From Paratinospora sagittata (Eukaryota > Streptophyta > Magnoliopsida > Ranunculales > Menispermaceae), in NCBI GenBank assembly GCA_035771175.1, contig CM069603.1, positions 26,202,286-26,266,285 of the forward strand: DNA of 64,000 nt, read 5' to 3'. Made by a program: the position numbers and the translations under genes. Under the pieces are notes generated by a model, which did no database searches, was not told where the DNA came from, and saw nothing but the letters and a program-made list of their open reading frames with translations. Of the stretch, positions 22,541 to 33,700 are shown in pieces (position 1 is the stretch's first letter; each line of letters opens with the position of its first letter).

Positions 22541-23227
22541 GTTATTGAGCTTGATATACCCGACATGGCCGACATTAGGCTACTAATAAGGAGTATTGGA
22601 AACCAAAAGGATCCTTGAATGAGATTGAAGGTTCTTGAATGATTAAGGACCGATAAAATGAGATTGTTAGATGAAATTAAGTTTGATTGTATATATATGG
22701 TTTAGATGACCTAAGACTAGTTCTATGTATGCTAGGAAGTGAGGAAACAACCAAGTGAGGTGAAGGTTCCCAAGGTAGGGAACTAGTAAGGAATGATATC
22801 ACTGTGAGTAGATTCCATTCTCTCATCATATGCATATCATGATAGGTATAAAGGTGGTTTTATCTCATGATTCATGCTTATATACATGCGTAGAATGTTT
22901 CTAGCATGAGATATTGGTATAAGAATTTATGTACATGTATGAGAATGATAATAGCATGCCATGTTGGGAAATGATTTAGTTACATGACTATGGGTAAATT
23001 TACTTGCTTATGGGACATCTTGTTTTATTAATCATTCTCTTATATCTTCTAATGAATATTTATGTTTATGCTTGTTTGATCAAGAAAGCATGCTTAGAAG
23101 ATGATTATCATGTCTTCCATGCCCATAACTCTTTTAGTATGTTTGCAAGCTTTTAATGATATAACACGACCATGTCTAGGTGGAATGCTCATTATGCCAT
23201 GATTGCATCACATAGCACACATCATTG
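22541..23227. other. Unassigned retrotransposon-derived sequence
   Basis: AT-rich and without ORFs. Its style (ACTAGTAAGG, GATTCCATTCTC, TATAAAGG, CATGATTCATGC) resembles the interior of a Gypsy LTR. It forms the left flank of the solo LTR at 23228. Confidence 0.3.
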
Positions 23228-23399
23228 TGTTGGCCCAATATTATAGTCCAAGAGGGGGGGTGAATTGGACTTTGTGGATTTTCGCGTTACCTTTTGGTTA
23301 AAATAATTAAACATATAAAGTGCGCAATGGGTAACAATCAAAATAATCAAGTGCAAGAAAATAAATGGACACAACAATTTAGAGTGGTTCGGTTCCTTT

Positions 23400-23612
23400 T
23401 GAACCTACGTCCACTACCCGATCACCACGATTAGGATTTTTCAATACACTATTGGCTAGTCAACTTATAAGCGTGACTAGAAGTCGTATACGCTAACTAA
23501 CACAAGGGCTTGATTAGAAAGCCACACACACTAGCCTACACAAAGGCTTAACTAGAAAGCCGCACTGTAACCAACTTACGGGTGTGGTTACAAGCCGTAC
23601 AAATATATGGTA
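23400..23612 (-). repeat. Hairpin array in R/U5 of the 23.2-kb solo LTR
   Basis: CTAGTCA/TGACTAG around ACTTATAAGCG (23455-23480), GGCTT/AAGCC twice around seven-base loops (23508-23524 and 23545-23563) and GTAACCA/TGGTTAC around ACTTACGGGTG (23568-23592). Stems are fully complementary and differ from each other, while two loops keep the ACTTAYRRGYG pattern. Confidence 0.7.
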
Positions 23613-24476
23613 TAGTCCCGGTTGAATTACACATCAACATTACATCAAGATTAAAAATGATAAAGAGAGATATTCTAAAACACTCCCAACAATATTAAGC
23701 GTACAATCTTGAATGAATAATTACTACTATTCCAACCACAATATTTTAAATGATGTAAAGTGTTGAAGTAGATGATTTCAAATACATGTAATCGATACAA
23801 ATATTTATGATATGAAATCAAGAATCGAATAAGAATATGTATTCTAATATTGATTCTAACAATAATATGTATGAAGCTCAAGAATCAATATGCAATAATG
23901 ATCAATACTTGTTGATTCTAAATGTATAAATGGTTAGGATCAAGAATCAAAATAATGTAGGTTTAGCACATGGATCGATACCACGTGATATTTATGAAAC
24001 CACTAAATAAGAGAATGTAATATGAAGATCAAATATGGTTTCACAAGTAGTACTAAAATCAAACACGATTTTCAAGATATAAACTTAAGCACAAAACCTA
24101 TTTTCTCAAACAAAATAACAAGAATCTAGATAGAAAGATGTTACCCAACTTAGGTAAGGATGAAGCTCGGAGATTCTTCAAGGGTGATGATGGTTGAGAA
24201 ATTCCTCGTTCAAAGATGATCAAGAACAAACAAGATGCGAAGAAAACACTCAAAGGCGTCTTGATCGATTGTTCAAGAGAAACACACAAGTTTCTCAAAG
24301 AGTTTGAAGGATTTGGATAACTATACGAAAGTATGAATCAAATAGACAAATGTAGGTGCTTTGAAAGATGTTTAAAAACACTCAAGAAGTTGTTTTGGAC
24401 TTGAAGAAATCAAAGTATGAAAAACGGCACAAGTTCATATATTTTGCAAAAGTTGTTCTTCAAATGAGCAAGTGTG

Positions 24477-24488
24477 GTATTTATAGAA
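24477..24488 (-). promoter_or_regulatory. TATA box of the 23.2-kb solo LTR
   Basis: CTATAAATACC on the minus strand, between the palindrome array (upstream) and the hairpin array (downstream). It is the same type as CCATAAATACC at 10809. Confidence 0.5.
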
Positions 24489-24499
24489 AAATACCAGAA

Positions 24500-24900
24500 A
24501 GAGGCACAGGAACGTGTTCCTTAATGAATGAGCGTGCTTCTGCTTTGAAATCTGAAACTTTTAAGATTTCTTTCCAATCAAAGAGCGCGTTCCTTATAAG
24601 AGGAGCATGTTCCTTAATATGTCCATTGGGCATAGGAGCGATGTTCTTCTTCAAGAATTACTGACTCTATAAAATTTGCTATTTAGCCTTTGACTATAGG
24701 AACGGGTTCCTGTTAAGACGAGCGCGTTCCTTTTTCCCTGATTAGAAAAATCTGAGTCTTGGGAAAAACCACAGGAGCACGTTCATTTCTTAAGGAGTAC
24801 GTTCCTTAACCTTTGATCAGAAAAATTTAAGTCTCGGAAAAATGCACAAGAGCACGTTCCTTGAGAGAGGAATGCGTTCCTTCACTTTGAAGTGACGAAA
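24500..24900 (-). repeat. Array of GGAACGTGTTCC-type palindromes in U3
   Basis: At least nine blocks such as AGGAACGTGTTCCTT, GAGCGCGTTCCTT, AGGAGCATGTTCCTT and AGGAACGGGTTCCTG, separated by 20-70 bp. It holds the U3 place taken by AGCGTCCTG repeats in the other SIRE LTRs, yet the motif is different. Confidence 0.7.
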
Positions 24901-25498
24901 ACCTGATTTTTCAATCAAAAAGAGTTTAAGACATTGTTAAACATATAAACTGACTTTAAAAACATTTTTGACAAGATTGAAACACAATTGACAAAGATAA
25001 ACACATGTAAAATGATCGATTAAAACAAATGATCAAAACATTTGATACGTTACACGTAAATTGATCAAACCATGCAAAGTTTGTAATATGAGTGCATTAT
25101 AATCGATGATATAAATTGGCATGATAGATAATTTTAACTATATGATTGTAGAATAATCATGATAATGTGTGTGCATGCATGATCAATATAATATCAATGT
25201 TTATGGATGAGTATGATAACATATATGCATGATTTTCAAAAAGATGCAAAACATATTGTGGTTGGAACGTATAATGGTTACTCTATAGCACTAAGATTCT
25301 AAACAAGAATTACAAACATGACGTTGTTGAATCTTTGTGCAATGTTGTTCCATCCACATGCTTTGACAGTATAGTTGAATCCATCTGATATAGCTAGTTA
25401 GCACTGAAACAACTACGCTAAAGAGATTAGTGATCACATGTATGTTGTTTGTAATCATTAAAACAAAACCGGGTGAGAGTTGTTACATCAACACATTG

Positions 25499-27676
25499 CA
25501 TAATTCATGGGTTGTTCCATGTGGTTGGTTGAGGGGAGGTCGATATATACAATACGTATAATTGTGAGGACGGTCGAAAGGGAGAGAAGATGGCCTTAAG
25601 GGCAGAGGCAGTCTGGGTTGGACATCTAGGAAACCTCCCATTGATATGATATACCCACATGATAGAGACGTCTTAGGGTGAGCATCTGATTGACTCCCAT
25701 GGCAACCAACCACCGAAATAGGAAACCTTATAGAGTCATATAGCATAGACTTAATGAATGAGTACGCAAGTAGAGGTGATAAGGAAACCTTCACATGACT
25801 ACTCGTACAAGTCTATTGTATATCACTAATATGTGAAATGGTTTTAAATGGTGAATTTTATTGTAAATGCCATTTGTTTTAATTATTCATCTATTTTCCA
25901 ACTTGCACATGTGTTATTGTATATTATGAATACCATGATTGTTGATGTGTGCATAGTTTTGAATCTATTGGTGAGCATGTGATAATAGATATACAAAATC
26001 ATCTCACTAGGCTATTAGCTCAATCTACTTCCTTGTTTTTCAGGATCCAGTAGTGCCCTTGATATAGCAAATACATAACTTTTTGACTTCCCCTTTTGTT
26101 GTTCACTCCATTTTTGACTGGCGAATACGGGATGGAGCAAGAGGATCACGATTCGTTAATAAAAGTTTCCTTCGGTTAGGATTGGTTTATGTTATTTGAA
26201 CTGGTTTATGATTTGGACATGGATGAATGTAATTCCTACATTCTTACTTAACTTTCATTACAATTTTGGACTATGGTTGATTATTTATGTCTTGTGTGCC
26301 TTGTTCATGGATGATTATGTATGGATTGGATGATTTGAGAAAAGGCTGAGGGTTACTAGTACTCTATTGGAGTGGGTACTAGCTTTGGCGACCCGACGTT
26401 ATCTGTGTGGGAAACTAGGGTCATCATATTATTTTTACTATAAATACGGGTTCCCCTCACCCCATTCTCACCATCCGACTTCGCCTTCCTCTTTTAGCGA
26501 TTCTCGTTGTCTCTTTAAGGAAGTTGTTCATTTTCGGTGTAGGAGCATTGCACACCCTTCGAGGTGGGATGAGAGCATAAGTTTGCATGTATTATGTTGT
26601 TTTATAAAGTTACCGTGCTCTCATTCAGGATATTCGATATACACGTAGCCTATGTCATACTTATGGAACTTATGAAGGCTTTTGGTAACCCTACATGTTA
26701 TGCCCTACCACTTGGAGACCTCACCTTGGTCACCATTTTGTGCATGTACCCTAATATATGGAAGTCGTCTCCGATGCTATTTCTACGAGTAGTGGAGCTG
26801 GCATGACTTGTAAGCCGTGTTTTCAACCGCCAAACCACGTACTCTCCCGGATTGGCCCTGATGCATAACCTTAAGTTGAGCACTCAATTGTCTCATCAAA
26901 GGTATATGCATGGGCAATGTCTCTTTCCTCGTCTTGCGAAGCTTTACCGAGGAGACTAAGTGGATAGAAAACCACCTGTGTGCCAGATGATTAGATGGAA
27001 TTGATGATCAACTAACAACTACATGAGTTAGGTCGACTATGTGTCTAGAACATAATGTCGGGACTTAATAAGAGTTTTGAGTTGTGGATCACAATAATAA
27101 GAAGTTGATATGGTGCTTGAGGTAACTGTATGCCAATGTGGATAAAGTTGTGGAGCCAGGGCACAGTTTGACCGACTTAGTATTTGGGACAGGATGTAAT
27201 CGTTGTCCAATGAGTTTATCTGAATGTTATATTGCTTATGTATGCTTATGCTTGTGTTTATTTGTGATATTAATGATTTGTGATGTTTCCTTTACTGAAT
27301 GTCATAATCCACAAAATATCTTCTTGACCTACTGGGCAATAGCTCACCCCGTTGCTAACATTTTCAAGAGCTTAAGGTGGATCCAGGTGGAGGTGTTTTA
27401 TGGGCCCCGACCTTATTTGACTCATGTGGGGTCTTATATTTTTGTGTACCCTTACCGTACCATGTAACAATAGTTAAGGTATTTTTTAGAGTATGTTCCC
27501 TTTTGTTCGGTGACCGTTTAGGCTACCAAATTTTGTATCAGATTCCTTTATTAATGAACAAATCATTTTGCCTACTGAATTCTGTTCTTGCACTTCCGAT
27601 TATTGCTATTACTCGTCGCACCTCGTTGGTTGAGTCTTTTCACTGGCATTTGGGCATGCCTCGGCAGGGTGTGACA
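25499..27676 (+). repeat. Decayed Gypsy-type LTR sequence, probable 5' LTR of Gypsy-B
   Basis: Ends CAGGGTGTGACA at 27676, directly followed by a tRNA-primer-like site. It shares blocks, on the opposite strand, with the solo LTR at 52074 (AGCTCACCCCGTTGCTAA at about 27342-27360; TCGCACCTC near 27618). The left limit is unclear. A TG at 25868 preceded by GTAAA matches GTAAA at 27677-27681, which would instead make 25868-27676 a solo LTR. The part 25499-25867 may belong to another LTR. Several ORFs of 60-130 codons inside show no domain. Confidence 0.5.
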
Positions 27677-27681
27677 GTAAA

Positions 27682-27693
27682 AGTATTAGAGCA
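27682..27693 (+). other. Primer-binding-like site of Gypsy-B
   Basis: GTATTAGAGC a few bases after the LTR end resembles TGGTATCAGAGC, the complement of initiator methionine tRNA used by plant LTR elements, with one C-to-T change in the core. Confidence 0.5.
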
Positions 27694-27747
27694 AAAGTTC
27701 TACGGTCCGCCTGAATCCCAAAACACTTTAGAACTGGCCAGGGGGTG

Positions 27748-27905
27748 CATAAACTTTAAGAATAATAATACGTAAATTTATGTGAAGGAAGTACATAAAC
27801 TTTAGAAAAACTTTACGTATTGAATTCGAATGAATGTTGCATAAACTTTAGAAAGGAAATTATGTATTAATCCTAAGGAAAAAGAGCATAAATCTTAGGA
27901 AAATA
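27748..27905 (+). repeat. Four leader repeats of about 46 bp
   Basis: GCATAAACTTTA-type blocks begin at 27748, 27793, 27839 and 27886. A further CATGAACTTTAT follows near 27922. They lie between the LTR end and a TATA-like sequence. Confidence 0.7.
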
Positions 27906-27960
27906 ATACACAAGGGTGGAAGCATGAACTTTATAAAAAAAAATGCATGCATGCATGCAT

Positions 27961-28000
27961 GGGGAATGTTCCACGAGGAACATTCCCCTATATATAAAGG
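27961..28000 (+). promoter_or_regulatory. 28-nt palindrome followed by a TATA box
   Basis: GGGGAATGTTCC and GGAACATTCCCC are exact inverted arms of 12 nt around ACGA (27961-27988). CTATATATAAAGG begins at 27988. This looks like a core promoter although it lies downstream of the LTR end. A pyrimidine-rich leader and an ATG (28101) follow. Confidence 0.5.
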
Positions 28001-28100
28001 AGGGGGAAAGAATCCATTCTCCCTCCCTACCTCTCACACTCCCATTCCCAAGGCTTCTCCAACTTCCAACATCTTCTTTTATATATATATCCGAGCAAAA

Positions 28101-28184
28101 ATGGCTCCAAGAAGAAGAAATACTGCTGGAGAAGGACAAGGGGAGGCACCAGAGAGTCCTCCAAGAGAAAATACTAGAGAGTAA
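28101..28184 (+). pseudogene. Short basic N-terminal ORF (MAPRRRNTAGEGQGEAP)
   Basis: The ATG at 28101 follows a 5' leader and opens a basic, Gly/Glu-rich peptide that stops after 27 codons. MPPRR-like starts are usual for gag of Gypsy elements and for plant-transposon-type ORFs. It could be the true gag start of Gypsy-B, or the start of the ORF that follows in other frames. Confidence 0.4.
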
Positions 28185-28189
28185 AAGTA

Positions 28190-29590
28190 TTCAAGTAGGT
28201 AAATTGTTACTATGCAGTATATTGATATTAAAAAACAACTTTATCGTCCCATCCTACATGAAAATATAGATGCGGTACGATGGTCAAACATCGTCCACGT
28301 TAGCGGTCAAGTTGCTATGACATTGGTCAAGCAATTTTATTGTAATATGACTGTCCACAACTACGACATGGGTAGAACCAACTTTTTAGTCACAACCATG
28401 GTCAAAGGGACGATAATCCACCTAAATGTGGGCCTCCTCTTCGCAATTTCAAACATTTTGAATAAGGGAATGATGGTGGATTCCCACAATCCTCAAGCCA
28501 TTGACCTTATAGTCGAATCACCTTGACAAATGTTCTATGCCCTCACCCAAGCGCCGTATACTGGCTGAAAGTTTGATAGACTGTGCATCAAACGTTTTAG
28601 AAAACACCTCCTTGGCGTCAACCACATGGTCACATATAACGTTATTACGAAGAGAAGAACAAGATTGACTATAATAGTGGCCCAAGCCTTCCTCCTATAC
28701 TGCCTCGACAAAGGTTCAACATTCATCTCCTTCTCGTACATCATTTTACAGCAAATGGCCAAGGTAGCCCTACATGTCGCAAACAACGAATACCGTAGCT
28801 ATGGGGCATTCATCATAAAGATTTTGGCCAACTTTGGGGTTGATACAAATTAACCCCACATGATTAGTCTCACAAACCCCATCTAAATAAACACTTATAC
28901 AAACACCTTCCAAGAATCTGCGAGAGGGCAAGGCGATGACAATTACGATGATGACTCTTCAAGCAACGAAAAGTAGGCTCGGGAAAGCTCAGCAAACTCC
29001 TGACGTATACTTAATAAGGAGACAGAGGACCTGATGGTTGAGGAACAACCGGAGGGGGGCAACAACAACGAAGATAATGAGCAGGATGATAGCCTTAAGG
29101 GATAACAGGGTGACACTAAGATTGCACATGACAAAGACATAGAGGGAGGAGGAGAAGATCAAGGTCACCAGAAAATACCGACCCCAGGTAAATGAACCTG
29201 CCAGAGAGGACCCTGTTCCTCCATAGGATAACCAGTCGGTCTTCCAAACCAATGGTTCATTCCAACAAGAAATACTCAGACAAATGAGTCTGATCATGAA
29301 TAATCGATCAACACTCGTGGACAGGGTGGATCGTATCGAGAACCAAATGACAACAGTGGAATGAGACTTACGGGAACTACGAGACAAGCCCTTACCTAGA
29401 GCCCAACGAAATCTAGTCAGACTGGCCTCCACACCTAACATAAGTCTCCATCTCTCAGATTTTGACGATATGCCAATGCCAGCAGTTGCTGACCTGTCCA
29501 CCATAAATGTTGACACTGCTTTTAGCATTGATCCTCACACTTCTAATAATAAGACAAGTCGAAAACGAAAGGCGGTAAGAAGGTGAAATA
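28190..29590 (+). pseudogene. Putative plant-transposon-protein type ORF, broken
   Basis: Reading across frames gives VRWSNIVHVSGQVAMTLVKQF, then a VKGTIIHLN segment (about 28278-28430), then HMVTYNVITKRRTRLT with FLLYCLDKG (28624-28710) and GAFIIKILANFGVDTN to 28853. This pattern (fY/F-N segment, short G-x-x-I segment, T-K/R-R-T helix, LLY-C-L, I-L-x-x-F-G-V) is what I know from the plant transposon protein / env-like ORFs carried by SIRE and Athila-type elements. A Glu/Asp-rich, coiled-coil-like tail (DRVDRIENQMTTVE, about 29320-29362) ends near 29590. Stops and frame changes are frequent. Its relation to Gypsy-B gag on either side is unclear; it may be an insertion. Confidence 0.5.
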
Positions 29591-30389
29591 TGATTGGCAT
29601 GTAAATTCAATAAAAGCTTTTCTGTAATGACTAGTAATGAGTTTTTGTTGTGACTATGTTTGGTGGGCAAACTTATGGCCCAAATTTTATCTTGTATCAC
29701 TAATTTTGGAGTGGTATGAGATGCAACAAATTTGGATGATACTAAGAAAAACCTTGGAAGTAAGAAAACCCATGACCTTGTATGGAAAATCGTCTGGGAG
29801 ATTTGAATCAAAAAGGGCATCACCGAGTTTATGTAGTATGGGACATGAAAACTTGGATGATACCATTAGTGAACTTCTTTTCAAGCGATGTTTGTAGAGA
29901 CCACACTCACACAACTAGATCTGGTTGCGTCCCTTATCATCAAGTTCACAAGGTATGGGACATGAGAACTTGAAGGATAATAGGAATGATCAAGAAGATG
30001 AGTATGGGTGCATAGGAAACGACAAAGCGAAATGAATAGATTATAGCAACACCCGAGGTACAATCTCAAAAATTTCATAACTCGTATGAGTTTCCTAAAA
30101 AACAGTACGTACATTCAAAAGCACCAAGCAAAACATTTCGAAAATTTTTAAAGCAGTACATATCTAGTATAACTACCCCCCAATTCATACCTTAGCTAGC
30201 ATGAGAATTTTTTGACTCCTCACCAAAACCTTACAGGATACCTAGAAAATTATGTTGAATGGTATTTGCAGAACTCTTGAATCCGTGAATTGCTAAGAAT
30301 ACTCTTGATACTTGCTATATTGATTCATTCTTAGCAACTTCTCATGGAATTTTTTTTTTTCTAAAAGAGAGTTTTATTTTCTCTTTGTC
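29591..30389 (+). other. Non-coding sequence before Gypsy-B gag
   Basis: AT-rich, with stops in all frames. Two copies of GGTATGGGACATGA-like text (about 29838 and 29952) are the only repeat seen. A run of about ten T follows near 30350. I recognise no gene. Confidence 0.4.
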
Positions 30390-30721
30390 AGTAAAGAAAA
30401 TGCAAACAAGAAAGAAGGGAAGGCCATGCTCATCTTCTACGCCAGCCGAGAAGACACCACCTGCTTAAATCAACCGATCTCACCAAGGACCGCCACCTCC
30501 CATGGTAGAGCAGGCAACAAAATAACGTTGTAACTACTTTAAGTCAGGCAATGCCACCCCAACTCGAACCTTTTGTCATGCCTCTGAGCATGGAATAAGT
30601 TTTTTCTAGATTCATAGAATACATGAAGGCCACCGTTCAGGTGACTATTAGGGAGACAACCTGCTTAGTATGTTTTCACCATTCAAACACCTATTAACAT
30701 CATTTGGTCTGAGGTTGATAG
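30390..30721 (+). pseudogene. Gypsy-B gag, N-terminal part, broken
   Basis: Opens MQTRKKGRPCSSSTPAEKTP (ATG near 30390). It contains MPPQLEPFVMPLSME and VFSRFIEYMKATVQV in shifted frames, typical of a Gypsy Gag N-terminus. The text is cut by Copia-3 at GATAG (30717-30721) and resumes at 55314. Confidence 0.5.
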
Positions 30722-33700
30722 TGTTGGCCCAGATGTGTTCAAAAGGGGGGGGGTGAATTGGACAATAACAGGGTAATGCCTTTCTTTTAAAATAGTTAAT
30801 AATATTCAGCGGGTTATGGTAGTCTACAAAGAAAATGTAATAAGAAACAATATGCAACTGTACACAAAAGGATTTATAGTGGTTCGGCCTCGCCTACATC
30901 CAGTACCTAACCTCCTAGTTAGGATTTTGTTCAAACTCCACTACCTGATCCTCTTATGGATGAGAATCAAACCGTTACACCTTCTCAACTTACGAGTGTG
31001 AGAAAATCGTTATATTATGAGCAACACTTGTTCAAACCAAGTGACACATACAATCACTCAATAATATGAAATACAATTATAGAGTTTGATTCCTTTACCA
31101 AGAATCAACGAAATACTTACAGAGCTTTTTTTGAACCCCAGTTGACACTGATTCAACAGAATATGTATTATGAAGATCGGCTAAAATACTAAAGGTTCCA
31201 AGCTCTTCTTTTCTTCGATGGATTTGAAAATGATTTGTAATGAAAATCAATAAATCCGAGGAAAACCGTATCAGAGTTTTCGCAAAATGATCAGAGTTTT
31301 TATTGCGAAAATGATAGCAGAACTTTCAAAAGTTTTTGCATAAATAATTCAAAGATACTTAATTGAATATTTTTTAGTTGGGTATCTCGGTTGTTATTTC
31401 AAAAGCTTGAAGTGCAGTATTGTGGTGACCTTGCACCCCGGACCACCACCCCACAATTTAACCTAGGCGATTGGGGCCCTACAAGCCTAAATCAAACCCA
31501 ATACATGACCTAAAAAATTCTACATATCCAAAAAGATCATCAAGACAACATATAAGGATCAAGATAAATCCACAAATAAACCATAATCCATCAGTCCATC
31601 AAGATGGACATACATATATAGGTCCAAAAACCATGGGTACCAAACCCGTCATGTTTGCCACATAGTCTAACTAACAAGAACCCAACTCACCAAATACTAC
31701 CAATGTGATAAGTGATATAATTACATAGTTCAAAATATAATATATCATAATTAAACAACAAAGTTCACCAAAAATGCCTTCTAACTCATGTTGAGGCCTT
31801 AAACTCTATGCCGGCAAGGTCTTCAAAAGATGACTACTCCCTTGCCCTTATCTTAGACAAAAGGACTTGAAAAAAGGAAATGAGAATGAGCCAAACATGC
31901 CCAGTGAATAAAACTCAGATATGCCATCAATACTCATCAATATAATCCATGTATGCATGCCAGTGTGCAGAATGATTGAAAGCTCATACATGTAAATATA
32001 AAACATTTATAATAAAGTTCGATGTAAGTAAAAGCCTTTCGTTTTGGATCCATATTCCATATGCATTGGAGTTACTAGTGAATGTATATTTTACCGTGCC
32101 GTTCCCATGCCCAATTATAGTCATTTGAGGTTACTAGTGCACGTTTGTTTCACCGTGTCATTCTCATCCCCAAATACTTCCTTCTAAAACCCTCCTATGG
32201 CAAAGTCAAGTCTTTCTTCTCGTATGCTAGCCTTGTTTTGTACCTTGCGCAAGGGCATACAGGGTGTAGCTTTTGTCAATCACTAAGTCATTTAGGTCAT
32301 TGTAGGACACACTAAACTCTCTTCAGAGCCAGGACCTACTAGGCCATAGGGTTTTACAACATATGCATCATTGAAACACTTATAACACATTCATGCTTTC
32401 AAACATATAAGATATAATTGATATGGTGACATAAAAGATTTAAATATAAATGAAGTCTACTCAGAACCAAGCCAACGAGAGCGTTCTAACCACATACGGT
32501 TACCAAACCGAATCAACCAAAATCAAGATCCTAAAATAATCATCAATATCCAAAACATACATTAATTTCTATGTTTAGCCACATAGAAAATATACATCAA
32601 TTAATCAACCCACATATAGACAGTAGGTCTATATTTCCTCTAATTTCAACATACAACACAAAAACACATGCCATAGGCCTCAAATGCCTAATTTCAACTC
32701 ATACATCACTCAATTCATCAAAAATACTGATTTTCCATCCTTAGGCATAGTTGACATGCAAGCTATTTGGAAAGGTCTAAGTTCATATTCTAGATTTAGG
32801 TCTAATACAAACAACCCCACCAATTTTCCATTTAATGTTCTGTTCGGATGTATGAAGCTGCCAATAGAAATATTTAATCATAAAATCATCCGTACTGATT
32901 AAAGTATATTAAGAAACTAACCTTCTGTCCAAAAATCAGTTCAATCCAATGGTGGACCGAAGAGATAAGCCTCTTTGATGAATATATCTCTAATCAGACG
33001 ATTTCTTCATTCCTGCTGCAAATACTTGAACTCAAATGACTATATCACACAAAATACTTATCCATCAACATCTTAACCGTTCATAATCAAAATGATCAGT
33101 TGTGAACCATCTTCTGAAATATCATATCCATCGAAAGGTAGATTTAGGAGACCTAGTAATTTGATCTAAACTGCGCGAGAAATCAGACTTTCCAACCAGC
33201 TTTGTTTGGGAGGTTATATCACTCAGAAGAAAACTCCAATCAAGATCTCCACTAACTAGAATGAATAACCATAAGGTATGAATTGGCTGAAAAAGTTTGA
33301 GCTCAATCCGACCATATATCACCAAGATCCAACTTGTTGATGAAAACGTTGCTGAGACTTCCCTCCAAGCAACTTCCTCTCTCTTTCTCTTCTTCTTTCC
33401 TTTCTCTTCTTTTTTCCCCTCCCCTCATCTCACTCTCTAGGACTTCCTTGGAGAAGAGAAGTGGGGCATTGGACACTTGTCCACTCTCATGCACCAACTT
33501 GAAATGATTTGGTCTCATGCACCAATTTGACATGTGTTGGTCTCATACTACCCATACCAACCACGAGTACTTTAACCAATCTTATGTTTTCATGTATTTT
33601 AATGTCCAATCCATCTAATACACCAAAGTTTTATTCTCATTAATTCATTTATTCAATCAATCATAACCCATATCAATTCATGGTTTAATGGGCCCATGCA

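Larger units (their letters stand above)
23228..25493 (-). mobile_element. Solo SIRE-type LTR (2,266 bp)
   Basis: Starts TGTTGGCCCAATATTATAG and ends ACATCAACA, flanked by CATTG at 23223-23227 and 25494-25498. No internal element domain is present. On the minus strand it shows the SIRE order: a palindrome array (24895 back to 24500), a TATA box near 24480 and a hairpin array (23610 back to 23400). It is a different family from Copia-2 and Copia-3, judged by sequence, but its AAGAGGGGGGGTGAATTGGA block is shared. Confidence 0.88.

Noticed and set aside
25868..27676. Clean solo LTR with a GTAAA duplication
   Set aside because: The left end has no family support, and the right flank also reads as a primer-binding site, so the match may be chance. 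Kept only as an alternative.
27944..27960. GCAT tandem run as a special element
   Set aside because: Short simple repeat of four units, no further support.
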